Notes under the pieces: model-generated
What the model was told of the DNA's origin: nothing
What the model saw: only the letters and a program-made list of their open reading frames with translations
Database searches by the model: none
Shown: piece after piece, positions 33,024 through 41,030 of the stretch
Layout: the number at the start of each line of letters is the position of its first letter
Numbering within the stretch: position 1 is the first letter of the stretch
NCBI GenBank assembly: GCA_021604865.1
Contig: BQJU01000059.1
Span: 1 to 43,792 of the forward strand
DNA: 43,792 bases
Source of the DNA: Saprospiraceae bacterium
GTDB lineage: Bacteria; Bacteroidota; Bacteroidia; Chitinophagales; Saprospiraceae
Direction: 5' to 3'
Program-made: the position numbers and the translations under genes

Positions 33024-34814
33024 ATGTTTAGAAAATGCATTGCCACACCACTTTTTCTTTTATTGGCCCTCTCTTCTTTTTCTGCCACCATCACATGGGA
33101 CGGAGGGGGAGACGGAACCACCTGGTCAGACGGCAATAACTGGAATGGTTCCAATGTGGCGCCGGGTACGGGAGATAATGCTGTCATCAATACCGCTGCG
33201 ACGATAACCATTACAAGTTCTACAGCCATCAAATCACTCACTGTTAGTCATACTAGTGCTTCGTTGATCATCAACAATAGCGTTACGTTGACCATCAACA
33301 ATAATACTGGAGACGGTATCACTATGCCCAACGGAAGTATTACCAATAATGGGACAATCAATATTACGGGAGCCAATGACGATGGAATTTATATGGATAA
33401 TTCTTCGGGCACAGCAACGCTGAACAACAATGCCTCAATCAATCTCAGCAACATTTCAGATATGGGAATTCTAATGGAATATTCTGGTATGACTTTCAAC
33501 AATTCTGGAACGCTCACAATTACAGCACCCGGTGATGATGGACTGAGAATCAATCGTTTCTCGACTTTCAATAATCTTTCAGGCGGGGCAGTCAACGTTA
33601 TCAACGGTACGGATGTAGGGGCGGCACTAGATCGCACAGGCAGGTTCAATAATGAAGGAATAATCAATATCACAAACTGCCGACGCCATGGGTTTGAAAT
33701 TTTCGTCAGAGCTTCCGATGCCCAGTATGCGAGATTGGACAACCTAAATGGTGGAATAATGAACATTAATGGAACACAATTAAGTATGGGGAGTGGCAAT
33801 GGACTGAGGGTTTCTACAAACGGGATTGTCAACAACGACGGCCTAATGAATATCAATAACAACATCACTGATATTTCTTTGGAAAGCAGCACCCTGACTT
33901 TCACCAATACCTCCAATGCCATCTTCGCTCCCGGCGCCAGCCCCGGAGCCCTTTCGATTTCCGGCGGCATGAATTTTGGTGCAGCTACTCTGAATATTGA
34001 AATAGATGGTACCACGCCCAGCACTCAATACGATGTGGTTTCTATAACCGGTGCAGCTACTATTAGCGCTGCCAATACGCTTAATTTGATCTTCGGATAC
34101 GCGGCTCAAAATGGCGATTTTTTTGACATCATCACCGCTGGTACAGTATCAGGTGCTTTTGGCATTCCCAACATATCAAACACAGGCAGTGGGAATGTTA
34201 CGGCAGTCAATATATCCTATCCGGGGGGCAATACAGTAAGGGTAGAAGTGTCAACTGCGCTCCCCGTTGAGTTGATCACTTTCCAAGTTTTGGCAAAAGA
34301 TGGCCAAGCTAATCTGTATTGGAAAACCGCTTCTGAACTCAACAACGAAGGCTTCGATGTTCAGCGCAGCATAGATGGCCAGACTTGGCAATCCTTAACC
34401 TTTGTTGACGGAAACGGCACCACGCAAGCGGAACAGCTTTATACTTATACAGACACCCGCCCTCTTCCCGACCTCAATTATTATCGTCTTAAGCAAGTGG
34501 ACTTTGATGGGAAATTTGAGTATTCTAATATAGTGTCTGTTAAAATTAACAGGGCATCAATGATTCTTAGTGAGTTTTTTCCAAATCCAACCTCTGATGG
34601 CATCACTTCTATCGAACTCCATATAGAAGGAGCAGGAATTTGGTCGTATAACATTGTAAATTCAGCGGGACAATTGTTAAACTCCAAACAACTTTTCTTG
34701 GAAAATGGGCCAAACAAGCTCCTTCTTGATCTATCGGGTTTGGAGCCTGGTATTTATGTAGTTCAATTTGAAAATGGGGCAGAGCGATATCACCGGAAGT
34801 TGGTGGTGTATTGA
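33024..34814 (+). CDS. T9SS-sorted beta-rich surface protein
   Basis: A 596-residue secreted protein. A signal peptide (TPLFLLLALSSFSATI) is followed by the start WDGGGDGTTWSDGNNWNGSN, typical of secreted Bacteroidota proteins. Asn-rich repeats of the form 'NNxGTINI/NNSGTLTI...DDGxxxN' (about 90-300) suggest a beta-helix. LPVELITFQVLAKDGQANLYW with a FDVQRSIDGQTW block (about 412-460) is the Fn3-like domain that often precedes the sorting signal. The last 80 residues (FFPNPTSDG ... GIYVVQFENGAERYHRKLVV) are a type A T9SS C-terminal sorting domain. It is likely displayed at the surface or released, perhaps as an adhesin. Confidence 0.85.
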   Translation: MFRKCIATPLFLLLALSSFSATITWDGGGDGTTWSDGNNWNGSNVAPGTGDNAVINTAATITITSSTAIKSLTVSHTSASLIINNSVTLTINNNTGDGITMPNGSITNNGTINITGANDDGIYMDNSSGTATLNNNASINLSNISDMGILMEYSGMTFNNSGTLTITAPGDDGLRINRFSTFNNLSGGAVNVINGTDVGAALDRTGRFNNEGIINITNCRRHGFEIFVRASDAQYARLDNLNGGIMNINGTQLSMGSGNGLRVSTNGIVNNDGLMNINNNITDISLESSTLTFTNTSNAIFAPGASPGALSISGGMNFGAATLNIEIDGTTPSTQYDVVSITGAATISAANTLNLIFGYAAQNGDFFDIITAGTVSGAFGIPNISNTGSGNVTAVNISYPGGNTVRVEVSTALPVELITFQVLAKDGQANLYWKTASELNNEGFDVQRSIDGQTWQSLTFVDGNGTTQAEQLYTYTDTRPLPDLNYYRLKQVDFDGKFEYSNIVSVKINRASMILSEFFPNPTSDGITSIELHIEGAGIWSYNIVNSAGQLLNSKQLFLENGPNKLLLDLSGLEPGIYVVQFENGAERYHRKLVVY

Positions 34815-34851
34815 ACCAATTTATATATTCAGTCCATTAAGATTTTCAATC

Positions 34852-35655
34852 ATGCGAAATACCATTGCTTTAACCTTTATTGGCTTGTTCATCCTCGTCG
34901 GTCAACTCGCATCCCAAACCATCTTGACCAACCCCGCAGGTTATATCCGAACGTTCCAGTATGAACTGCTGGTCGAAGCCCCCATCTTCGAGTGCAACAT
35001 ACTTGGCAGAGAACTGGACACCTCTGTGTACGTTGCACCAAAAGGTGCAGTTTTTGAAAAAATAAGTGCCAAGGGAAACCATTATGTTATTCGATTTATG
35101 CACTGGAAAAAGGAAGAGCACCTGAACAAAAAATTCATCCATAAAGACAGCACCGAAACCGAACAGAAGTTTTTTCTTTTGGACGTTGATGAATTCAATG
35201 CGAAGGCTGTTTCCAAATTTAGTAAAAAACCAACCTTCACGATAGGTGCCTCTACGCTCCCATTGCGTATCCGCACTGGACCTTTTGACTTTTCCGGTAC
35301 TCTATCATACGGAACCAACTTCGGAATCCGGTTCCAGCTGGCCGACTACCAGGACATCGCCATGAATATCGTATCGGGGCTGCACATAACCCATATAATC
35401 CTGGACAGCCTGAATACGCAAGGCCGATTGGAGTCCTCTGACAATCAGACAGCAGCAGCCCTTTCCCCCGCAGTAGGGGTCGTGTTTGAGTTTTCAAAGG
35501 CACAGGTGGGCACTTACCTTGGCTGGGATTTTATTTCTGGTAGTACTAAGGAAAACTGGATTTACCAGGGCAAGCCTTGGTTTTCAATCGGGGTCGGGAT
35601 CAGCTTGTTCAATGTAACTAGTGTTTCACCGAAAAACGCAGGGAGTGGCGGATAA
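34852..35655 (+). CDS. Secreted or outer-membrane protein, function unknown
   Basis: A 267-residue protein starting at ATG 34852 with a clear signal peptide (TIALTFIGLFILVGQLASQ). The second half has the alternating pattern and glycines of a small outer-membrane barrel (FDFSGTLSYGTNFGIRFQLA, VGVVFEFSKAQVGTYLGWDF, PWFSIGVGISLF). The N-terminal 100 residues (ECNILGRELDTSVYVAPKGA) may form a periplasmic or SH3-like part. It begins 37 bp after the T9SS protein and probably shares its transcript. The family is not recognised. Confidence 0.6.
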   Translation: MRNTIALTFIGLFILVGQLASQTILTNPAGYIRTFQYELLVEAPIFECNILGRELDTSVYVAPKGAVFEKISAKGNHYVIRFMHWKKEEHLNKKFIHKDSTETEQKFFLLDVDEFNAKAVSKFSKKPTFTIGASTLPLRIRTGPFDFSGTLSYGTNFGIRFQLADYQDIAMNIVSGLHITHIILDSLNTQGRLESSDNQTAAALSPAVGVVFEFSKAQVGTYLGWDFISGSTKENWIYQGKPWFSIGVGISLFNVTSVSPKNAGSGG

Positions 35656-35692
35656 GGACAGCAATACAGTAGCCTAGTCTTAAGTTGAACGG

Positions 35693-35830
35693 CTACAATT
35701 TACGCAACAGCTCGTTTTCTAATCGTACTTCAAGGATTGTATCATCTGTTAGTTTTGACAACTGCTGGGAAATTGCTTGTGAAAATTGGTTTGCCTGGGA
35801 AGCTCTAATTACCAATGATCCACCTCAATC
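35693..35830 (-). pseudogene. Possible relic ORF next to tRNA-Met
   Basis: On the minus strand an open stretch GGSLVIRASQANQFSQAISQ continues to ENELLRKL and a stop at 35693-35695. It has an in-frame TGA directly before GGSL, preceded by the further readable segment YNKAFFAQLD. This looks like the decayed end of a gene, but no family is recognised. Confidence 0.25.
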
Positions 35831-35850
35831 TAGTTGAGCAAAAAACGCTT

Positions 35851-35881
35851 TGTTGTACCTTTGTTGTACCTATGTTGTACC
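35851..35881. repeat. Three 11-bp direct repeats near tRNA-Met
   Basis: TGTTGTACC occurs at 35851-35859, 35862-35870 and 35873-35881 with an exact 11-bp period. Spacing of one helical turn, next to a tRNA gene, resembles integrase arm-type binding sites, but no integrase gene is present. Confidence 0.7.
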
Positions 35882-35892
35882 CAAAATAAAAA

Positions 35893-35920
35893 AAGAGCTA
35901 TGAAATTAATCATAACTCTT
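35893..35920 (-). terminator. Rho-independent terminator of tRNA-Met
   Basis: AAGAG-x-TATGA / TCATA-x-CTCTT hairpin with one mismatch. On the minus strand it is followed by a T-rich run and lies 13 bp after the tRNA 3' end. Confidence 0.6.
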
Positions 35921-35932
35921 TGATAAATAGGG

Positions 35933-36006
35933 TAGCGCGAGGCGGACCCGAACCGCCGACCTCAGGATTATGAATCCTGCGCTCTAACCAGCTGAGCTAC
36001 CGCGCC
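35933..36006 (-). tRNA. tRNA-Met (CAT), elongator type
   Basis: A complete cloverleaf on the minus strand. The acceptor GGCGCGG pairs with TCGCGCT (two G-T wobbles). The D-stem is GCTC/GAGC. The anticodon stem CAGGATT-CAT-AATCCTG has anticodon CAT. The T-arm is GGCGG-TTCGGGT-CCGCC. CCA is not encoded in full (A, CC, then C). The GGCGCGG start and the lack of initiator features point to elongator Met; a tRNA-Ile2(CAT) is less likely. Confidence 0.92.
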
Positions 36007-36010
36007 TTTT

Positions 36011-36038
36011 ATCCGCCGAAGTTTTAACGTAGGCGGAT
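36011..36038. other. Hairpin in the leader of tRNA-Met
   Basis: ATCCGCC (36011-36017) and GGCGGAT (36032-36038) are perfect 7-bp arms around a 14-base loop. They lie between the tRNA and its promoter and are followed on + by a T-run (TATTTTTTGG). It may be a processing site or a terminator for plus-strand transcription. Confidence 0.4.
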
Positions 36039-36090
36039 TATTTTTTGGATCAATACTGTGCTATTGCATAGCCCACCAAAAAAGCGAGTG

Positions 36091-36123
36091 CAAATATACT
36101 GCTTTTTAAATTTTAATCCCAAG
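36091..36123 (-). promoter_or_regulatory. Promoter of tRNA-Met
   Basis: On the minus strand CTTG (36120-36123), 21 bp, then TATATTTG (36091-36098), a perfect -7 box. The leader to the tRNA would be about 80 nt. Confidence 0.5.
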
Positions 36124-36228
36124 TATTTAGTACGAATATTTTCAGCAAAAAGTTCCCACTGAGTCCGACAGCGAAGCAATCTGACCGTCAAGGCGAAGCC
36201 GAAGACGTTCTCACAGCGAAGCGGTCTC

Positions 36229-37587
36229 CTAAAAGAACGATTCCGTCTCCTTATCCGTCTCTGTCGCCTTTTCCCCTAAAACAAAATTTACCCCCAATCG
36301 CAAATTGGCATTATTGTGCTTACTCACCGAAAAGACGGTCAGCAGGTTGTCGGTAGCGGCGATGACCTGTACCGGGCCGACGACAACTGCGGCATTGACG
36401 CCCACATTGTCAAAAGTTTCGTTGCGGTAAGCCAGCAGGCCGCCCAGGCGCAGGTATTTGTTGAGTTGGTATTGGGCACTGAGGGCAACGGCCGGGAAAT
36501 TTTCACCGCGGAAACGTTCAGTATAAAACAAGCCACCCAGTTGCAGTTTTTCCGTCAGCTGATAGGTGGCACTGAGGTACACACGGCTGGGGAGTTTGGT
36601 TTTATAGGAATTGCTGGTTTCTGTAGGTTCATAGATGGCCTGCAAGGTGTCCAGTGCCGAGCCGATATCGGTCGAATCGTCGAGGATATCGCGGGCGATG
36701 TCCAGGCCTTGGAATTCGTAATGGCCGAGAAGGCTATAATTTTTGGCTTCTTCTTTCCAGGTGATCTCTCCGATGTCGAGGATGCTAGCTGCCAGGCCGA
36801 GTTTGCCAAATTTGGCGGTAGCACCAAGATCAAAGGCCATGCCGCTGTTTTTGGACAGGAAATTTTTGGTTTCAAAACGGCCGAAATTGAAGTCAATCGC
36901 CAGGTCATCAAAACCGTTGTATTCAAGTGCTCCGGAGGTATTGACCCGGAAGTCGGCATCGAGATCGAGCTGGTAGACGTCGTCGCTGGTATAGAGGCTC
37001 AGTTTGGTGCGATCGGTAGATACATCTGTTACACCGCTTAAAAACTTTACCCGCCCGCCAATAGTAAAATGCTTGCCTATCTGGTAGGCACCACCCAGCG
37101 CAATTTCATGATAAGCACTTGCTTGAATGTCTGGACCAAATTCTACATTCTGGCCAACAAATTGCGCATTACCCTCCCAGACCAGTTGCGGGAATGTCTT
37201 CGGATAATTCACAAAAGTATTGAAGCGTAGCTTATGGCCAATGGTGAGCATTACCTTGCCGAGCCGCAACCCCAGGCTGACCGTCTCGATATCCAGGTCT
37301 TCACGCACATAATTGTCCGGCCCAAGCTTGGGAATGGCATTGCTAACATTAATGCGTCTGTCGCCATTTTCATCCTTGGTCAGGATATCATCAAATGTGA
37401 CATTGGTAACCAGCAGGTTATTGTATAATCCAGGTAGGCCTATAATAATGCGCCCATTGGGCATCAATCCGGGATTGGTATACGTCGACTGCCAGTAGTC
37501 CTGCATAAAATGGGTGCCCAATTCTTGCTGGGCATGGCTATATGTGGTAAAACAAACTCCTATCAGGAGCAGAAAAATATTTTTCAT
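36229..37587 (-). CDS. DUF5723-type outer-membrane protein
   Basis: A 452-residue outer-membrane protein. The ATG at 37587 gives the signal peptide KNIFLLLIGVCFTTYSHAQ. The mature protein starts ELGTHFMQDYWQSTYTNPGL, the typical 'asparagine-proline' opening of DUF5723/PorV-like proteins (MxxxxxxxxxNPA/G). A series of beta-strands of the FadL/PorV type follows, with repeated LGLRLGKVMLTIGHKLRFN and LGLAASILDIGEITWKEEAK blocks and a barrel-like C-terminus (NLRLGVNFVLGE). It is likely an outer-membrane barrel of unknown cargo. It is followed by a GCTTCGC-rich non-coding stretch (36130-36228). A putative lipoprotein gene lies upstream on the same strand. Confidence 0.72.
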   Translation of the reverse strand: MKNIFLLLIGVCFTTYSHAQQELGTHFMQDYWQSTYTNPGLMPNGRIIIGLPGLYNNLLVTNVTFDDILTKDENGDRRINVSNAIPKLGPDNYVREDLDIETVSLGLRLGKVMLTIGHKLRFNTFVNYPKTFPQLVWEGNAQFVGQNVEFGPDIQASAYHEIALGGAYQIGKHFTIGGRVKFLSGVTDVSTDRTKLSLYTSDDVYQLDLDADFRVNTSGALEYNGFDDLAIDFNFGRFETKNFLSKNSGMAFDLGATAKFGKLGLAASILDIGEITWKEEAKNYSLLGHYEFQGLDIARDILDDSTDIGSALDTLQAIYEPTETSNSYKTKLPSRVYLSATYQLTEKLQLGGLFYTERFRGENFPAVALSAQYQLNKYLRLGGLLAYRNETFDNVGVNAAVVVGPVQVIAATDNLLTVFSVSKHNNANLRLGVNFVLGEKATETDKETESFF

Positions 37588-37666
37588 CCTTATATTTTTG
37601 ATCGACATCAATCGTTGTGTCGAAGTTTTCTCATTTTTTCTGGGAAACGCTGTTTTCTAACCGGTG

Positions 37667-39217
37667 TCAATTATGCACCTTAAATTTAGCACCAATACGA
37701 ATGTTTACATCCTGATTTGCCAGAATTTTCACGTAAGTATTAGGTGCATTTTTAGAACTAAAATAGGCGACAAGAATCAAGCTTTTTGCAGGGATAATTT
37801 TATCAAACCGCTCTGCAGGGAAAGAAACAAAGGTTTCTGCTCTCGCCGTCTCATTGGCCACACCATCCCCGTCTACACTTGCGGGTAAAATCAGCTGCTG
37901 CCGGTCATCGAGCAGGGAATCCAGCACCACACCATTTTCATCCACAAAATATCCCTGAATGTCTACGCCCAAAGGCATGTCGTTTTCAGTAACGATCTTA
38001 AATTCAGCCTCTTCTACATTTTCGTAACTATCCAGGTTGATCTCAAAAGTATCTCTGGCCAAAAAGTCGAAAGCCCAGCCGTATAATGGCAGATCGACAT
38101 CAACCCTGACCTTGTAATAACTGCTGTCGGTGATAAACCCACGAATGGTGGTATCCATATCGGGATTGATACTGGCATCTACTTCGTAGTCGATCGCCAG
38201 CGGACCTGCGCCCAGTACAACATCTATATTGGAATTATTTTTATCAAAAGTGAAGCTTTTATATTTCACCTGCCCGACTTCGTTCAATTCGGGGTAAGGA
38301 AAGTCGATCCCGTTTTCGATAAACTCGCTTTCCAGGGGTAATACCTCTTCTCTTACGGTAAAAATGTCAAAAACATCCACCTTGGAACGTGTAGGTACGC
38401 CAAAGGAGTTCTCAAAATTGACCGTAATACGTGGATCAGCGAAATAGATATCTCCTCTGGACCAGTCTTCAAAAAAGTCAATCTCAATGGTATCCCGGGT
38501 ACCTTCGTAAACATCTTGCCCCAGGTATCCTTCTGCATAATAGAAAGAAAGGTCTTCAATCAGAATACCGCCAACATCAGGCGTTACCGGATCGCCGTTG
38601 GGCAGGGTGGCATGGTAAACGATGTTTATGTTGCCATTGTCTTCGGGAACGAGGCTGTACCCCTCCAGAGAGGCCGGAAAAATAGCATTGGTTGCCAGAC
38701 TTGCATTACCAGAACCGGAATAGGCCGCAATATTGAATTCAAACCGCAAGGGGTTGCCATTTTTTGTTGCCCCTGGCACGGTAAGCACCACATGAATCTG
38801 CTCGGGGTTGGTACTTTGAAAGGCATAGGTAAATTTTCCAGTTTTGAGGTCCAGCCGATCTATTTGCAGACCACCAGGCAAGTCAAAAGGAAGCGGTGTT
38901 GTATCGGTAGCCAATGGGATGATGCCTCCCTGGATCAGGGTTTCGTTGATGGCAGCAAAAACCTTATCACTGGTTTCCGTCAATACATCTCCACTATACT
39001 GGAAGCGAATCAGCCCGTCCGGGTCGATGACCAGGGAGGAATTTTCTTCAAAATTTTCCAGTAGATCACCTATAGAGGTGGTGGTGTTTACCAAAGGTAG
39101 GGCATATTCGCCATCATAGTCGACTCCTTTGATGTTGTCAAAATCATCAAATTGGCTACAAGCCGCCAGGAGTAAAATCAAGCCTGACAGGAATAAGCAA
39201 AGTTTTCTCTTGATCAT
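37667..39217 (-). CDS. Lipoprotein of unknown function
   Basis: A 516-residue lipoprotein. The signal sequence KRKLCLFLSGLILLLAACS has a lipobox (LAAC) with the lipidated Cys at residue 20. The next residues, SQFDDFDNIKG, are acidic, as in Bacteroidota lipoprotein export signals. The mature part begins VDYDGEYALPLVNTTTSIGD, a pattern seen in a family of Bacteroidota lipoproteins with repeated beta-sandwich-like blocks (for example FTYAFQSTNPEQIHVVLTVPG and VDVDLPLYGWAFDFLARDTFE). It lies 79 bp upstream of the DUF5723 gene on the same strand and is probably co-transcribed with it. The role is not known. Confidence 0.7.
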   Translation of the reverse strand: MIKRKLCLFLSGLILLLAACSQFDDFDNIKGVDYDGEYALPLVNTTTSIGDLLENFEENSSLVIDPDGLIRFQYSGDVLTETSDKVFAAINETLIQGGIIPLATDTTPLPFDLPGGLQIDRLDLKTGKFTYAFQSTNPEQIHVVLTVPGATKNGNPLRFEFNIAAYSGSGNASLATNAIFPASLEGYSLVPEDNGNINIVYHATLPNGDPVTPDVGGILIEDLSFYYAEGYLGQDVYEGTRDTIEIDFFEDWSRGDIYFADPRITVNFENSFGVPTRSKVDVFDIFTVREEVLPLESEFIENGIDFPYPELNEVGQVKYKSFTFDKNNSNIDVVLGAGPLAIDYEVDASINPDMDTTIRGFITDSSYYKVRVDVDLPLYGWAFDFLARDTFEINLDSYENVEEAEFKIVTENDMPLGVDIQGYFVDENGVVLDSLLDDRQQLILPASVDGDGVANETARAETFVSFPAERFDKIIPAKSLILVAYFSSKNAPNTYVKILANQDVNIRIGAKFKVHN

Positions 39218-39611
39218 GAAGTTATTAATTTTGCGTTTAAGTAGAAGCTTATCAAAATTGTTTTTGATAGTTTCTAAAACCTGAAAAAAGAACTTGTGTT
39301 CGGCTAAAGTCTTTAGCCGATTAAAAGGTGTAATGTGTTTCAGGGCACCCGTAATATTGGGGGCTATATCGAGAATGACATATTTAAACAGGCGTGGAAA
39401 GCCTCTTATGAGATTGGGTTTGTTGCTGATCTATCCGCTGCAAAAATAGAGATAAAATCTTTATGCTGCGCTATATTGAACGGCTAAATGCTAATTTTCG
39501 CTGTCTGCCACACAACAAATGTCGATTTCACCAGGGTAGTCATTGATCCTAAGGCGCTTTCCCTTTCATACTTCCAACAATCCCTTATCTTTGTAAAACG
39601 ATTTCAAACCT
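39218..39611. other. Intergenic region with a perfect hairpin
   Basis: This 394-bp gap holds a perfect palindrome CGGCTAAAG-T-CTTTAGCCG (39301-39319) and the promoter of the next gene. A 57-codon open stretch (about 39322-39488, + strand) shows no recognisable family and has no obvious start. Confidence 0.5.
39564..39593 (+). promoter_or_regulatory. Promoter of the pseudo-HD/Pycsar-effector gene
   Basis: TTTC (39564-39567), 18 bp, then TATCTTTG (39586-39593), 18 bp before the ATG at 39612. The -7 box is a full TAnnTTTG match. Confidence 0.5.
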
Positions 39612-40832
39612 ATGAAAGGAGAATACTCAGTAAAATCAAGTGAAACCAGCCCACCGCTGCTGGTCAAGGCCAGTGAAAAGGTGCGGCAGCTTTTTGATAA
39701 AGATGGCGATACCCGGCTGGTGTTTCACCACTATCCATTGGCTGCCGAGGTTGCACAATGTGTGGTTACCTTATGCCAGGAAGAACAGGCAGATACTACC
39801 GTTCAGATGGTGAGTGGTTTGGCCGGATGGTTTGCCGTTACGGGCTATTTGTCGGTTTATGCGAATCCCTATGCTCAAAGTATTCGCATGGCCGGGGCTT
39901 TTCTGGACAAACAATCCACTTCCAAGGAGATCAAAGAGCGAACGCTGGCTTGTCTGGAAACCTTAGGCAATGACCGACGGCCAGAAACACAGGAAGGGCG
40001 GATAGTTGTTGATGCCATCAATATGGCCACCTATGTGCACCTCTATCCAGAACGGCAACAATTGCTGCGACTCGAACGGGAATTTATGCTGGACCAATGT
40101 TTCGACAAGCAAGCATGGGCCAAGGAGCAACTGGAAGAATTGCTGAAGGTCAGGTTTTATACGCCTTTCGGCCAAGTAGACTACGCACCAAAGCTGGCTC
40201 AACATATCCTATTGCAAAAATTACAGCTTGAAAAACAACAAAAAAATACCGATAGAGACCCGGCAGTCCTGTCCAATCCCGGCCACTTTCAGCAGCTAGA
40301 AGACCAGATTCCCATTCGCAGCATTCAAACCTTTTTCCGGACCAACTACCGCAATCACATCAACCTCAGCGCCATAGCTGACAATAAGGCCAATATCATG
40401 ATCAGCGTCAACACCATTCTGATTAGTGTGTTGATTACAGCCCTCTCCTATCAGCATATCGCTGAGAAAAATCCGATGGTGATCATGCCCGTAGTCATTT
40501 TTCTTGTTACAGGGCTAGCCTCCCTGACATTTGCCATACTTTCTGCTCGTCCGAAAGTAACGGTGCTAAATGATCAAAAGATTGCTCCGGCTGAAGCGCG
40601 AAAAAATATCATCTTCTTTGGCAATTTTGTGAGCCTGAATCTCGATCAATATGAGGAGGCGATGGATGCTATGTTCCGTGATGGCGAATTATTGATTGGC
40701 AATATGACCCGCGATTTGTACTATCTTGGGAAAGTATTGGACAAGAAATATCGTTTTCTTTCTATTTCCTACAACATTTTCATGGTTGGTTTTGTAGCAA
40801 CTGTGGTGACGTTTTTGTGGACGTTGTTTTAA
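39612..40832 (+). CDS. Pycsar-effector-type membrane protein with degenerate HD domain
   Basis: A 406-residue protein in two parts. Residues 1 to about 215 follow the layout of an HD phosphohydrolase: FHHYPLAAEV (39-47) in place of the usual YHN.xHTxxV, then LAGWFAVTGYL (70-80), where AAWFHDTGYL is usual, and VVDAIN near 132-137. The HD dyad is replaced by A75-V76 and the later HE by N85-P86, so the domain should be catalytically dead. Residues about 240-406 match the Pycsar effector (PycTM, DUF5706): TNYRNHINLSAIADNKANIM followed by membrane helices at about 267-287 and 296-316 and a last one near 388-405. In Pycsar, the TM effector damages the membrane after sensing a cyclic nucleotide. Here a sensing role for the dead HD domain is inference. 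No cyclase gene lies nearby. Confidence 0.75.
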   Translation: MKGEYSVKSSETSPPLLVKASEKVRQLFDKDGDTRLVFHHYPLAAEVAQCVVTLCQEEQADTTVQMVSGLAGWFAVTGYLSVYANPYAQSIRMAGAFLDKQSTSKEIKERTLACLETLGNDRRPETQEGRIVVDAINMATYVHLYPERQQLLRLEREFMLDQCFDKQAWAKEQLEELLKVRFYTPFGQVDYAPKLAQHILLQKLQLEKQQKNTDRDPAVLSNPGHFQQLEDQIPIRSIQTFFRTNYRNHINLSAIADNKANIMISVNTILISVLITALSYQHIAEKNPMVIMPVVIFLVTGLASLTFAILSARPKVTVLNDQKIAPAEARKNIIFFGNFVSLNLDQYEEAMDAMFRDGELLIGNMTRDLYYLGKVLDKKYRFLSISYNIFMVGFVATVVTFLWTLF

Positions 40833-41030
40833 TCGTCCTAAACGTTAACAAAAAGATAATTAGACAAATGCACATAAATATTTTTCGACTTTTGTGCGTT
40901 TTCAGTATCACTTTCCCAATTGCCTAGTGGAAGCAGCCTGTAGTAACTGACACTTTATTACTGATAAAAAACCGATAAAAGAGCGCACAAAAGAGTCAAT
41001 TATTTCGGTCTAATTACACCAGGAGTTTTG

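Noticed and set aside
33389-34024. 211-codon minus-strand frame within the T9SS protein gene
   Set aside because: It mirrors the Asn/Thr-rich repeats of the real gene, which carries a signal peptide and sorting domain.
36130-36228. GCTTCGC-rich stretch after the DUF5723 gene as a possible RNA gene
   Set aside because: It has three loose GCTTCGC repeats but no stable overall fold, promoter or terminator that I can see.
36316-37041. Long plus-strand open frame opposite the DUF5723 gene
   Set aside because: It is antisense to a clear signal-peptide-bearing outer-membrane protein and has no recognisable domain.
39322-39488. 57-codon plus-strand frame in the gap before the pseudo-HD gene
   Set aside because: There is no start codon in a sensible place, no family resemblance and no promoter of its own.
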